Positions 47,344 through 57,436 of a DNA stretch of 64,000 bases are shown here, in pieces; within the stretch, counting starts at the first letter, position 1, and every line of letters starts with the position of its first letter. The DNA comes from Caprella mutica. Taxonomy: Eukaryota; Arthropoda; Malacostraca; Amphipoda; Caprellidae. The stretch lies in contig CANNZV010001616.1 in assembly GCA_947561585.1 (NCBI GenBank), forward strand, positions 120,676 to 184,675, read 5' to 3'. The notes under the pieces were generated by a model that was given only the letters and a program-made list of their open reading frames with translations, was not told the DNA's origin and ran no database searches. The translations under genes were made by a program, and so were the position numbers.

Positions 47344-48867
47344 CACACAGAGAACGGTTTTGTTAAATTTACAAAACGTATTTTGTCGATAACATTTGGT
47401 TATGGTAATGGGAAAATTTTGTTATATTAACCATCAATTCAGTTAAATCAGCAATAAAATATTGTTCAAAGATTTCTTCACTACAACAAAATATTTCTTT
47501 AAGTTAACAGTACAATTTTTGTAACGGAATATTGTTAAGGTTACTGAAAAAGTTTTGTTCATATTAACTTAAATATTGCTATGATAACAATATAATATTG
47601 TTAAATGTTTTTTTATTTATAACAAAATGTTTTTGTAGTAGTAACTTGAAAAATTTAGTTAAAATATAACATTGTTGTTTAACAAAATACCTTTGTCTTT
47701 ATAAATAATAATTTTGCTACAATAATATTATATTTTTGTTGATATATTTTTTACTATCAACAATATTATATTGTCATTAGTAATAATTATCTGCCATTTC
47801 TTTTTGTTATTAGGCTTCATATAAATTTCTAGTTACCACAATATGTATTCATTGTTCGTACAGAATCAATATATATATAAATTTATACGTGTTTCTTGAG
47901 TGCTATTTTGCATCGATATTCCCACGTATGTCCCACGCGTGATGTCCCTCGTCTGTTTTACGCGGGAAATAGTTATGCATTGAGTCTTGGGGCAAATCTT
48001 AATGGTAAAAATATCGATACATATTGCAGCAAGTTCATTCTGAAGCCTTATTTACGTATCATAACTACGTAAGTAATGATACACATTATGTAGGTATCTA
48101 TGTAGGTATTGATTAATAAAACCTAGTAAGAAACTAGGTAGGTTACCGTAGGTAGGTGGGAATTGATAAATATTAATAGATAGCTATTTTAAAAATATTC
48201 GATTAAAATTTTCTATTGCTTGTCATTATAAAAAAGAAAAGATACGGTATCAATAGAATATTAAATAATATTTATCTATAATTTCTTTAAATGGCTTGCA
48301 TGTTTTCATATTGGTTATAGTTCATTCCAATCCTACTTCTACCATGTCCAGTATGGCTGAGAGGTTAGCGCCGCAGACTTGAGATTGGAGATCGTCGGTT
48401 CGAGTCCTGAATGTACCACTTCATTTCTATGTTCATTTATTCCCATTTAATTTGTGTATAACAACATGTAACATTAAACTAATTGATATACAGTCAAATT
48501 TACATATATACCATATGCAATAATATAAGAAATAATAATTAAAACAGCATAATCTATTTTATCAGTTAAAATAACAAGATGGTTTTGTTGCTACAAAAAA
48601 TTATTTGTGTTACTTTAAATATACTTTTTGTTGACTTAACAAAATACATTTTTTGAAGTAACAGTATTGTAATGTTACTATAACTAATAAGCTCTAGTTA
48701 CTGTTACCTTAAAAAATTTAGTGTAACTATAACAAAAAAACCTTAACAAAAATATATGTTTACTGTAACAAAATTATTTTGATGGCTCATAGCTGACTAA
48801 CTTATTTTGTTGATACAACCAAAAACCTACTTTTTTTTGTTGTATCAACAAAACCGTTCTCTGTGTG
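47344..48867. mobile_element. 1.5-kb CACACAGAGAA-family element with TA duplication and empty site
   Basis: Perfect inverted ends CACACAGAGAACGGTTTTGT, flanked by TA (47,342-47,343 and 48,868-48,869). The inverted duplicate at 9,957-9,990 contains the empty site with a single TA (inverse of gaggtatgaataagc), fixing the boundaries exactly. Both subterminal regions are filled with aacaaaatattgtt-like reiterations. The core at 47,900-48,420 is richer in G+C and carries a tRNA-like box. Confidence 0.92.
48346..48420 (+). tRNA. tRNA-Ser-like relic (pol III boxes), probably a SINE head or pseudo-tRNA
   Basis: A box TGGCTGAGAGGTTAGCG (48,354-48,370), anticodon-loop-like CTTGAGA (TGA, Ser), B box GGTTCGAGTCC (48,397-48,407). 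The spacing fits a tRNA without a long variable arm. The acceptor arms do not pair and the T stem is mismatched, so it is not a functional tRNA. Confidence 0.45.
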
Positions 48868-49114
48868 TACCTCACTGCTTCTTCCATCACTTTGTACCTA
48901 ATTATAGTTTTACTTCAGCCATATAACTCTGATTCTGAAAGAGAGTTAGAGTTCCCAAAAACTGTATTTATCTTAAAACTTACTGCATAATTCATTGCTA
49001 ATTAAAGAATGGAATTTCAGAGATAAAAATTTTTCAAGGTGTTCTAAATATTTATTAAGATGTACTTCACACTACTATCCAGACTGGAGATTCACAGAGC
49101 AGCACCTGGTGCGA

Positions 49115-49345
49115 TTATATGAAGTTGAAGAGGTTACAAGGATGGCAAAAACACATTGAAATAAATATTAAGCAGATGACTATTGGCATTTGATAATATT
49201 TTACATTATAGAAAAAGCAGACACAGTGGGATGTAGTTGGTTTGATGGCTAAAAGTGTTCCTTTTTTAATAGAATTACTTTCAATCGTTAACTTGTATCC
49301 CAGCGTTTCAAGTATAGTATTCCCATCAATATACTTTTCGAACAT
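49115..49345 (-). CDS. Small ORF, inverted twin of 9,501-9,731
   Basis: 76 codons, identical in amino acids to its twin over the first 60 (three silent differences) and then diverged. See the twin for the weak SAM-like resemblance. Same caveats apply. Confidence 0.3.
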   Translation of the reverse strand: MFEKYIDGNTILETLGYKLTIESNSIKKGTLLAIKPTTSHCVCFFYNVKYYQMPIVICLIFISMCFCHPCNLFNFI

Positions 49346-49729
49346 TTTTCTGGTTTTATAGTAATTAATAATCTTACATTATAATGATACAGAAAGGTTG
49401 AAACTTATTTTCTACCAATAGTAATTTCTGACAAGAAAAAGATAATTTATTTTATGAATTTTATAATAAACCAATCAAATTTAAAAAAAAAAATCCAAAT
49501 ATTCTTTCGTTTTTCGTTTACTTAAATGGAATTGAAGCTGTCAGAATGGTAATATAAGTAAAACAAAATCCTTTACAATTATATTTCTATTCAATTCAAC
49601 AGTTTTGTTACATCTTACACAAACCAAACTTTAATTAGGAATTTTTTTTTCCATTTGCAATTTGAAACATTGCCAACTGTTATTATCAAACTGACTATAA
49701 ACCCAATCTTAAGGTGAATTAACTGCGCT

Positions 49730-49834
49730 TCTCAAGACAGATTATTTGCAATGTTAATAATTGCGTGATTTAATGTCAGTTCAAACAAGGAGATGAACTT
49801 CTGATGTAAAGATTGGTCCATAGAGGACTCTCCA
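49730..49834 (-). repeat. Core repeat R1, copy 10
   Basis: Consensus. It is the counterpart of copy 1 in the inverted duplication. Confidence 0.85.
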
Positions 49835-50035
49835 AAGATATGAAAATCCCTACTTTTAACGGCATTGATATTTATCCTATTTCTTTCCGGGTTACTTATA
49901 TATTTTACCTGACACCAATTTACGAAATAAGTCTTATGTCTCTTTTACTCAGATAATAATTATACAGTTGATACTCGTCACTCTTCATAAACAACAATAA
50001 ACTGTATGAATATCTTGTTGAAAATCATCATTCAT

Positions 50036-50138
50036 AATAAACCTAACGAATATAAACACCACTAACAAATTAGTTACTGATAGCGTTATGAGAGATCAAT
50101 TCTTTACTCTTATTATTTCGTGTCAGTGAAAATACATA
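50036..50138 (-). repeat. Second conserved dispersed block (copy 3)
   Basis: Inverse of the 8.7-kb copy, with accactaacaaattagttac and ttgatctctcat (inverse) preserved. Confidence 0.8.
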
Positions 50139-50720
50139 AACTGATACTAATGTGATTCGTATAATGAAATTGAGTGTTTATTAATGTCAATATAAATACA
50201 TGAGGAGAAACCTTTATTTCTCTTGATCAATTAAAAATTATTATTGAAAAGTGAAGCATAATTTTTTCATACTGAAAAGTTTTTGAAAAATAATTGCAAC
50301 AAATTAATAATTTCAATTAAACTTTGCATCTTAATTTGTCTTTACTCAATTGTTTGCTAAGATCAATTTGGTAACAATTACTCTCTTAGATACAAACTCA
50401 AGAAAATACAGTTATCGTATTTTTTTACCACTTTTGAAATGTCGAACTCAAACACTAAAATTGTAGGTACTTCGTATTCATTCGCCTCAGTGTATTTACA
50501 GATAAAATTATGTCTTCATTACGAAAAGGAGCTAATGGTTTTTATGAATATGGAATTTAATAAATAAGTTAGACGCCTTGAAAATCTTAATTTTACTTTA
50601 ATCATATGTGACGTTCGAGTAATCAGAATCGGAATAGGTAATATCAAGATTAGTTGTAACCTCAATCGCAATTCATAAAATTAATTATAATTAATAAAAT
50701 TAATTATTGTACATCCATCC

Positions 50721-51602
50721 ATCTAATTTTTAATTATTTCTATTTAACAATTATTCCATCCTAATTACCTCAATGTAGTTCAAAAAATGACCGATAGAGA
50801 GAGGCTGAATGTCCAAACGAGGTACCATTGAACGTAGGAATTTATATTACAAGAAACAAGATTTCCATCAATAATAACATTCTTTTGGTGCTATGACAGT
50901 ATTCTCGCAAATGAACAATATGTAAATTTTATTAATTGGTTCAATTTTTCCTCATGTTAATGCTGAATTAGAGATAATGAATAAATTACACTATTGAATT
51001 TAGTGTTAGTTTTCCATCAGAGCAGTTTGATTGACTTTTGTTAAAACATATTTTCGAGTGTTGATTACTGTTAGATTACGAGCAGAGCAACGTTTACCCT
51101 TAAGGTATATTACTCTGTATACTGTAAACCTCACTGACTTTTGAACATAAATGATTGAATATAGTATAGATAACCTCACATAATATTTTATTGTCCCACA
51201 ATGATTTACTTTTCACTGCGACTCAATCTTGTTTTACTGAAGCTAATTTCAGCTACTGAATTATATCTGATGATGTTATTGGAAAAAATTAAAGAGCCTA
51301 TTTGATGCATAATTAAATAAAAACACTAACTAGAACTACAAACTTATTTTGTGCTCTCTTCCTTCTTCATTTATAATTTAATAACAATTTGAAATTTTTA
51401 TAAATAAATGACACAAAATTCCCTGTATTGTTACTTTCACACAATAACCTAATCAGTGTACACTTTTTCAGTTTTGTATTTTTTTAGACAAATACAACTT
51501 CAACATAAGTTTTCATTGTTATTAATATTTATTTCTATAATATTGCAGATAGTTAATATCAATCTGACAAGATGTACCATTTTGATGCCAATTCACTGCT
51601 TT
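50721..51602. repeat. Dispersed repeats
   Basis: 50,930-51,400 is the inverse of about 56,850-57,290 (gttttccatcagagcagttt, tcactgcgactcaatcttg). No gene. Confidence 0.5.
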
Positions 51603-51707
51603 TCTCAAGACAGATTATTTGCAATGTTAATAATTTCGTGATTTAATGTCAGTTCAAACAAGGAGATGAACTTCTGATGTAAAGATTGGTCCATAGAGGA
51701 CTCTCCA
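51603..51707 (-). repeat. Core repeat R1, copy 11
   Basis: Inverted; one change (aataatttcgtg). Confidence 0.85.
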
Positions 51708-52219
51708 AAGATATGAAAAAGCAACAGTTCCTACCTGAAAGATATTTTGCCTATTTCTTCTCGAGTTACTTTATACATATTCTACCTGACACTAAAATAT
51801 AATGAAGTTAGCAATTCCTTTATATTAAAATCTTAAGAGAAGAAAAAATGAAGAAGAAAATAGGGTGGAAATTATAATGCATGGAAAGGTAATAATGCAT
51901 GAGTCAATTATTGTTTTTGGACTACGGTGACTATATATATATGCTTTGGACTATCAGTAACTAATTTATTAATATTTATCTTTTCATAAGTTTTATTATG
52001 AATGATATTTTTTTATCCAGACATTTAGGCAGTTAATCGATATTTCTAAAGAGTAAAGACTATCAAACTGTATAATATTAATCCGAGTAATTAAAATGAC
52101 TAGAAACATAATCTGCAAATTAGTGTCAGTTAAAATATATAAATACGTAGGGAAGTAAGTAGATATACCTTTTTTTGGTGTAGTTTATGAATCTTTATAT
52201 CTTTATATCTTTATATTTA
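51708..52219. repeat. Dispersed repeats
   Basis: Shares 51,820-51,960 with 27,840-27,990 and carries a diverged second-block copy at 51,950-52,010. Confidence 0.45.
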
Positions 52220-52290
52220 TGGACCAATCTATACATCAGAAGTTCATCTCCTTGTTTGAACTGACATTAAATCACGCAATTATTAACATC
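52220..52290 (+). repeat. Core repeat R1, copy 12 (truncated at both ends)
   Basis: Lacks the ggagagtcctct start (replaced by a ctttatat reiteration) and stops after attattaacatc. The 3'-flank sequence cttgattataactatccgca follows directly. Confidence 0.75.
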
Positions 52291-54180
52291 TTGGACATCT
52301 TGATTATAACTATCCGCAATAATATAAAAGTTATAAGTGGATAAAAAGATACAATTTTATTTAAGCTGTGTTCCTGTAAAATTTTACAGAACTGAAATAG
52401 TGTATAGGCTATTTGGAAATATCAATATGTAGACGGTATTTTGAGTCCTTTTTTTAATCAAAATTTCATGTTGTCTCATAAACATATCAGCAAATATACA
52501 TTATTAGTTGAAATAAAATGAATTAGTTTCAGTAAAATATGATTGAGTTGCAGTGATAAGTAATTCATTGTGGGACCATATAGTATTAAGTGAAATTATC
52601 TCCAATATATTCATGTCTCCACCATTTATACATTCAGTCATGTTTATAGTATAGCTTTATAGTATATTAATATACAATCAGGAAACATTGCAGTGCTCGT
52701 ACACTAACAGTACTCACTACTCAGTACTCGAAAAATGTGTTTGAACAAAAAACTAAAATACAAATTCCTAAAGATCAGATTGGTGTTTGATAAAATTGAT
52801 GAAATGACCTCTTTGAAGAATTATCAAAATGAAGTTGGGATGTTCCAAATGTCATTTATTGATATAATTCTACATCATGAACTAACAGTTTATAAACGTA
52901 ATTAATTATATAAATACTCTGGTTTCAGATGAATGAAGTGTTTTTCAATTGTTTGAGCTTTGTTTATCTATTCTGTTTTCTTTCAACATTGTCTTTTTAC
53001 TTTCACAAACGCTTCAAAAGAGAAAATAAACAAACACAGAAATACAGAAGAATTTGATATCAAACTGCCATTAAAATATGATATATTCGAACTGATAAAT
53101 AAATAAGTGTTAACATCAAATGACATCATCTCTCATATATTGAGACCATCAATTATACATACGGTTAGGTTTGATTTTAGTTGTGTAATATACCATCGGG
53201 GTAACGTAGAAGTGATCAAACACTCACAGTACTCAGAAAATGGGTTCTAAAAAAGGAATTAAGTAATTTCTAAACATCAGATGGATGTGTGAAAAATTCA
53301 TGATGTTACAACTTGCTATTAAATTAAAATTAAGATGTTCAGGGTGCCAATCTTATTCATTTAATTTTACATAAAATCCATGCGTTCCTTTTTGTGATGT
53401 ATGAATAGTTTCTCCATTTACCACACTATTGGTGAGTAAAGTATAATTATGAAAAAATTGAAATTCCAGTGTTTGTGATCGAATTTTTCCAACCGGTTGA
53501 AATTCACAAAGAAAAAATATTTTCTTGATATCGAGAGAAACAGCGAATAAATAGACAAACAGAGAAACAGAGAAAATATTGATTCGAAGATGCCTTCATC
53601 AATCAATTCAATACTGATAAATTGAGATGAATGATCTGCTCGAAAGAATGGAAATATTGCAATTATCTGGATACACTATCAAGTAAACCAAAAGCAACTG
53701 AAGAATAAATATCATCATTGATTAATTTGCAACTCTAATTATTAGAGTTAAAAATAAGTTATTCCTAATTATTGTATGGACATTACTTTTAGAATAATAA
53801 TTCCTGAAATATTCCATGGATTTAAACAGTTTAATTCTAGAAGGTTGATATTTTTCATATTTTATCCCTGGTTGCCTGCAGGAAGGTGTAAAATGAAATG
53901 ATTGAGAAAATAATTTATATGTAGATTCGATAAAATATATACATTATACATATATGAAATGATAATATTTATTTATGTTTCGATATTAATTACGATTTAT
54001 TTATTAAAAATACAACTTATCATATTTATTAAATCTCTATTTGTTTACATATCTGTTTATTGTTGTCAATCAATGTGATGCAATATTCTGTTTCACATTT
54101 TAATTCCTCATATCTTCAGGACTATCATTGGTTATTAGATAAAACTGGTATCAACCACTGCCATTACAATGTATCTGTGA
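52291..54180. repeat. Dispersed repeats
   Basis: 52,510-53,260 is the direct counterpart of 15,880-16,660. 53,660-54,150 is the inverse of modules at 29.8, 41.4 and 42.3 kb (ggatacactatcaagtaaac). No gene. Confidence 0.5.
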
Positions 54181-54254
54181 CGGTTTATGTTGGTTAATTA
54201 GAATTATTTATTTAGAAATTTAACTTAAAAATCTGACTTCATAGAATATGTTGG

Positions 54255-54852
54255 ATATTTATTGTTGAAAACTGGGTACTAAATATTTAAGAGAATTTGG
54301 TAGGAGAAATGAGATAATTATAACAACTTAATTTATTTAATCGATAATTAGTTAAGCATGAAGATATAGAAAGGAAAGCTAATGAAAGGTAACACACGTA
54401 CATAGAGTAGACAGTACTAGCACCCTGTAATAGAATATTACAGTAAATAAAAATAGTTATGACTAAGTTATAAACAAAATGAAAGGTGGGAAATATGAAC
54501 AACAATAAATTATTCCGTTGCGTAACATAAGAGAACAAAATTGACATTAAACTATTTATCAAAACATTACTGTTCTATTATTAATAATGTAAACGTAAAT
54601 CAAAGAAATTAAATTCAAATGGGAATAATAATTATTACATAAGTAAATAGAATGAATAAGCTTTAGTACTGTGATTTACGAAATTTAACAATATTACAAT
54701 ATATACATATTTCTTAATAACTAAAAATAATATATTTACCTTAAAACGGGTTATAAATGCACAAAATGATATAATTGAGGTGCCTAATTAGCAAACTGGG
54801 TGAAGAGTAATGACACTAAACGCATTTACTTGTGAGGAGCAATGGACTGACT
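54255..54852 (-). CDS. Candidate two-exon small gene or ncRNA (38-codon ORF) under a heat-shock-type promoter
   Basis: A transcript starting at the initiator A (54,852) would have exon 1 at 54,852-54,740, which lacks a useful ORF and ends at AAG|GTAAAT. The intron is 54,739-54,425. Exon 2 begins after ttctattacag at 54,424. The first ATG in exon 2 (54,403) opens 38 codons to a TAA at 54,287: MYVCYLSLAFLSISSC, a short signal-peptide-like start, then a polar tail with one more Cys. AATAAA lies at 54,262-54,257, just past the stop. The region is not repeated elsewhere in the window. It could encode a tiny secreted peptide or be a noncoding heat-shock RNA with a token ORF. An LTR origin is not excluded. 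Confidence 0.4.
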
Positions 54853-54875
54853 GAACTCCAGTACGGATTGCAAAG

Positions 54876-54916
54876 TCTTTTATACTAAGCTAGAAAGAAT
54901 GTTCTGGAATACTCCA
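54876..54916 (-). promoter_or_regulatory. Heat-shock element plus TATA box
   Basis: On the minus strand GGAGTATTCCAGAACATTC gives alternating nGAAn/nTTCn pentamers. About 12 bases further comes GTATAAAAG (first T at 54,884), and 32 bases after that T lies the A of a TCAGT initiator (54,852), repeated 4 bases on. Order and spacing match arthropod heat-shock promoters. Confidence 0.65.
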
Positions 54917-55599
54917 GAGCGTTTTATATGAAATGATAATCTATTTATTGGTCTATTATTTAGTGATGCTATTATTAAAATTTACAATATTATTAATTTA
55001 AAGTTTAATTAAAGCGAGGTTATTAATATATTATTAATTAATTAGCCTATTAAAATTGGATGATGCAATACTTTGGATTGTTGTACGCTTGTAACCAAAT
55101 ATGGGCATAACTTAAGAATAATTGTTAATCAAAAATTTATGACGATCAGATGAATGGAAGTGCTGTGCTGGCCAACCAGCATTAATTTTTCCTATAATTT
55201 ATCAACTTGTTTATTTTCTGATACCACTACTATATCTGTGTGTAACTCTGTGGTTCACACATTTATTCCTACTACAGTCTGGATCACACGCATCTCCAAA
55301 ACAGCTCTGCCTGAATTGTTTCGGTGCTAATTTTTCTATTTATTTATGATTTCCAGTGTTACAAAAGAATTCAACTATATTTACTTCATTTTATAATTCT
55401 TTACTTTATTCTAGATTCCATTATTTTATCAATATTCACTAAGCCCCTATTATTGCCTTTCCAATCAGCCTCTCAAATCCGTCACTGTGGTACGTTTTTT
55501 TTTCTGTCTATGATTGCCATATTTCTACTTATTTAGAGTGTTGTTTATTTACATGTGTTCATATTTACAGTTTTACGTCATCAATAGGACTGGTTCAAT
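54917..55599. other. Non-repetitive AT-rich region
   Basis: Upstream of the heat-shock-type promoter. No match to other parts of the window. A hydrophobic 70-codon frame at 55,324-55,536 (plus) is biased by T-rich composition and not called. Confidence 0.4.
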
Positions 55600-56209
55600 A
55601 AAATAACTTCAGCTCAAGAAATGTTTCATTGCGGCCTAGACAAGTATCATCAATTTTATGAATTAGGATTGATTTTACAACAAATCACGATGTTACCTAT
55701 TACAATTCTAAATGTCACATATTATTTAATTAAAGTTAAGACTTTCAATGTGTCAAACTTATTTAATTAGTTATATATGCATAAGAAGTATAAGCTCCTT
55801 TTCAAAATGAAAAAATAATTTTACCTACATATACACTGGGGCAAAAAAAGACGAAGTATAATTTCAGTATTCGAGTTCGACATTTCGAAAGCCGTTGAAA
55901 AACATGGTAAATGTATATTCATGAGTTTGTAACTAAGGAAATAATTGTTACCAAATTAACCTTAGCAAACAATTGAATACTGATAAATTGAGATGCAAGA
56001 TTTCATAGAAATTATGAATATGTTACAATTACTTTTCAAAAACTTTGCAGTATGGAAAAATAATTATGCTTCACCTATCAGTAGTAAATTTTCATAACGA
56101 AATTAGTTACGAGTTGAAAATCAACAGAAAATAAAGTTTTCTCAAACTGTATTAACATTGACATTAAAAAACATTTTCAATACGAATCACATTATTAACA
56201 GTTTATGTA
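55600..56209. repeat. Dispersed repeat collinear with 8,130-8,690
   Basis: cacatattatttaattaaag, acactggggcaaa(a/c)(a/g)aa, gagttcgacattt appear in the same order as in the inverted-duplication arms, but more diverged. It is therefore an older third copy. Confidence 0.65.
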
Positions 56210-56310
56210 TTTTCACTGACACGAAATAACAAGAGTAAAGAATTGATCTCTCATAACGCTATCAGTAACTAATTTGTAAGCGGTGTTTATTTTCGTTAGG
56301 TTTATTATGA
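56210..56310 (+). repeat. Second conserved dispersed block (copy 4)
   Basis: Near-identical to copies at 8.7 and 34.3 kb although its left flank is strongly diverged. Confidence 0.8.
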
Positions 56311-56512
56311 ATGATGATTTTAATCAAGATATTCATACAGTTTATTGTTATTTATAAAGAGTGACGAGTATCAAACTGTATAATATATATCTGAGTAATT
56401 TAAGAGACATGAGACATATTTTGTAAATTAGTGTCAGGTAAAATATGTAAGTAACTCGAGAAGAAATAGGAAAATATCTTTCATATAAGAACTCTGGCAT
56501 TTTCATATCTTT

Positions 56513-56617
56513 GGAGAGTCCTCTACGGACCAATCTTTACATCAGAAGTTCATCTCCTTGTTTGAACTGACATTAAATCACGCAATTATTAACATAGCAA
56601 ATAATCTGTCTTGAGAA
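56513..56617 (+). repeat. Core repeat R1, copy 13
   Basis: Consensus except ctctacggacc and aacatagcaaat. Confidence 0.85.
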
Positions 56618-57427
56618 ACGTAGTGAATTCGCATTACAATGGGACATATGGTCAGATTGATATTAACTATCTGCAATGTTATAGAAATAAATATTAATAA
56701 CAATGAAAACTTATGTTGAAGTTGTGTTTGTTTAAAAAATACAAAACTGAAAAAGTGTACACTGATTACATTACTGTCTGAAAGTATCAATACAGGGAAT
56801 TTGTGTCATTTATTTATCAAAATTTAAAATTGTCATTAAATTATAATTGAAGAAGGAAGAGGGCATAAAACAAGTATGTTGTTCTAGTTAATGTTTTTTT
56901 TTACTCACGCATAAAATAGTCTCTTTAATTTCCTCTAATAACATCTACAGATATAATTCAGTAGCTGAAATTAGCTACAGTAAAATAAGATCACATAAGA
57001 TAAGTCACAGTGAAAAGTAAATTATTGTGGGACAATAAAATATTATGTGACCTTATCTTTTATTATTCTTGTTTAAAAAGTCAGTGAGGTTTACAGTATA
57101 CACATTATATTCCTTAAGGGTAACGTTGCTCTGCTCGTACACTAACAGTACTCAGTACTCGAAAAATGTGTTTGAACAAAAGTCAATAAAACTTCTTTGA
57201 TGGAAAACTAACACAATTTTCATTAGCGTAATTTATTCAATATTTCTAATTCTGTATTAACATGAGAGTATTTTCATCAATTGGTTGGTGTCTATCGTCA
57301 TTTGTTAACTGAGCAACATATATTCAAATGTATGCTGTGCCACAATTTTATTACTTGAACTGTAATCGGGTCACTAATTGGTCGATTAAGCAAATTAGTT
57401 TAAACACTACATCCAGAATTTGCATGG
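56618..57427. repeat. Dispersed repeats
   Basis: R1 3'-flank module, then modules shared with 35.0-35.5 kb (tgtgtttgaacaaaagtcaa, gtaatcgggtcactaattgg). The foldback element interrupts the last of these. Confidence 0.5.
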
Positions 57428-57436
57428 TGAAATTAT

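Larger units (their letters stand above)
47185..50720 (-). repeat. Right arm of the long inverted duplication
   Basis: Reverse complement of 8,080-10,135. The arm is longer because of the 1,524-bp insertion at 47,344-48,867. Outside that insertion the match is high and continuous. Confidence 0.85.

Noticed and set aside
48346..48420. Functional tRNA-Ser(TGA) gene
   Set aside because: Acceptor stem does not pair and the T stem has mismatches; only the internal promoter boxes are good.
54287..54562. Full 91-codon minus-strand ORF as the protein of the heat-shock-type locus
   Set aside because: Its upstream half crosses the likely intron (acceptor at 54,425); only the part from the ATG at 54,403 would be in the mature transcript.
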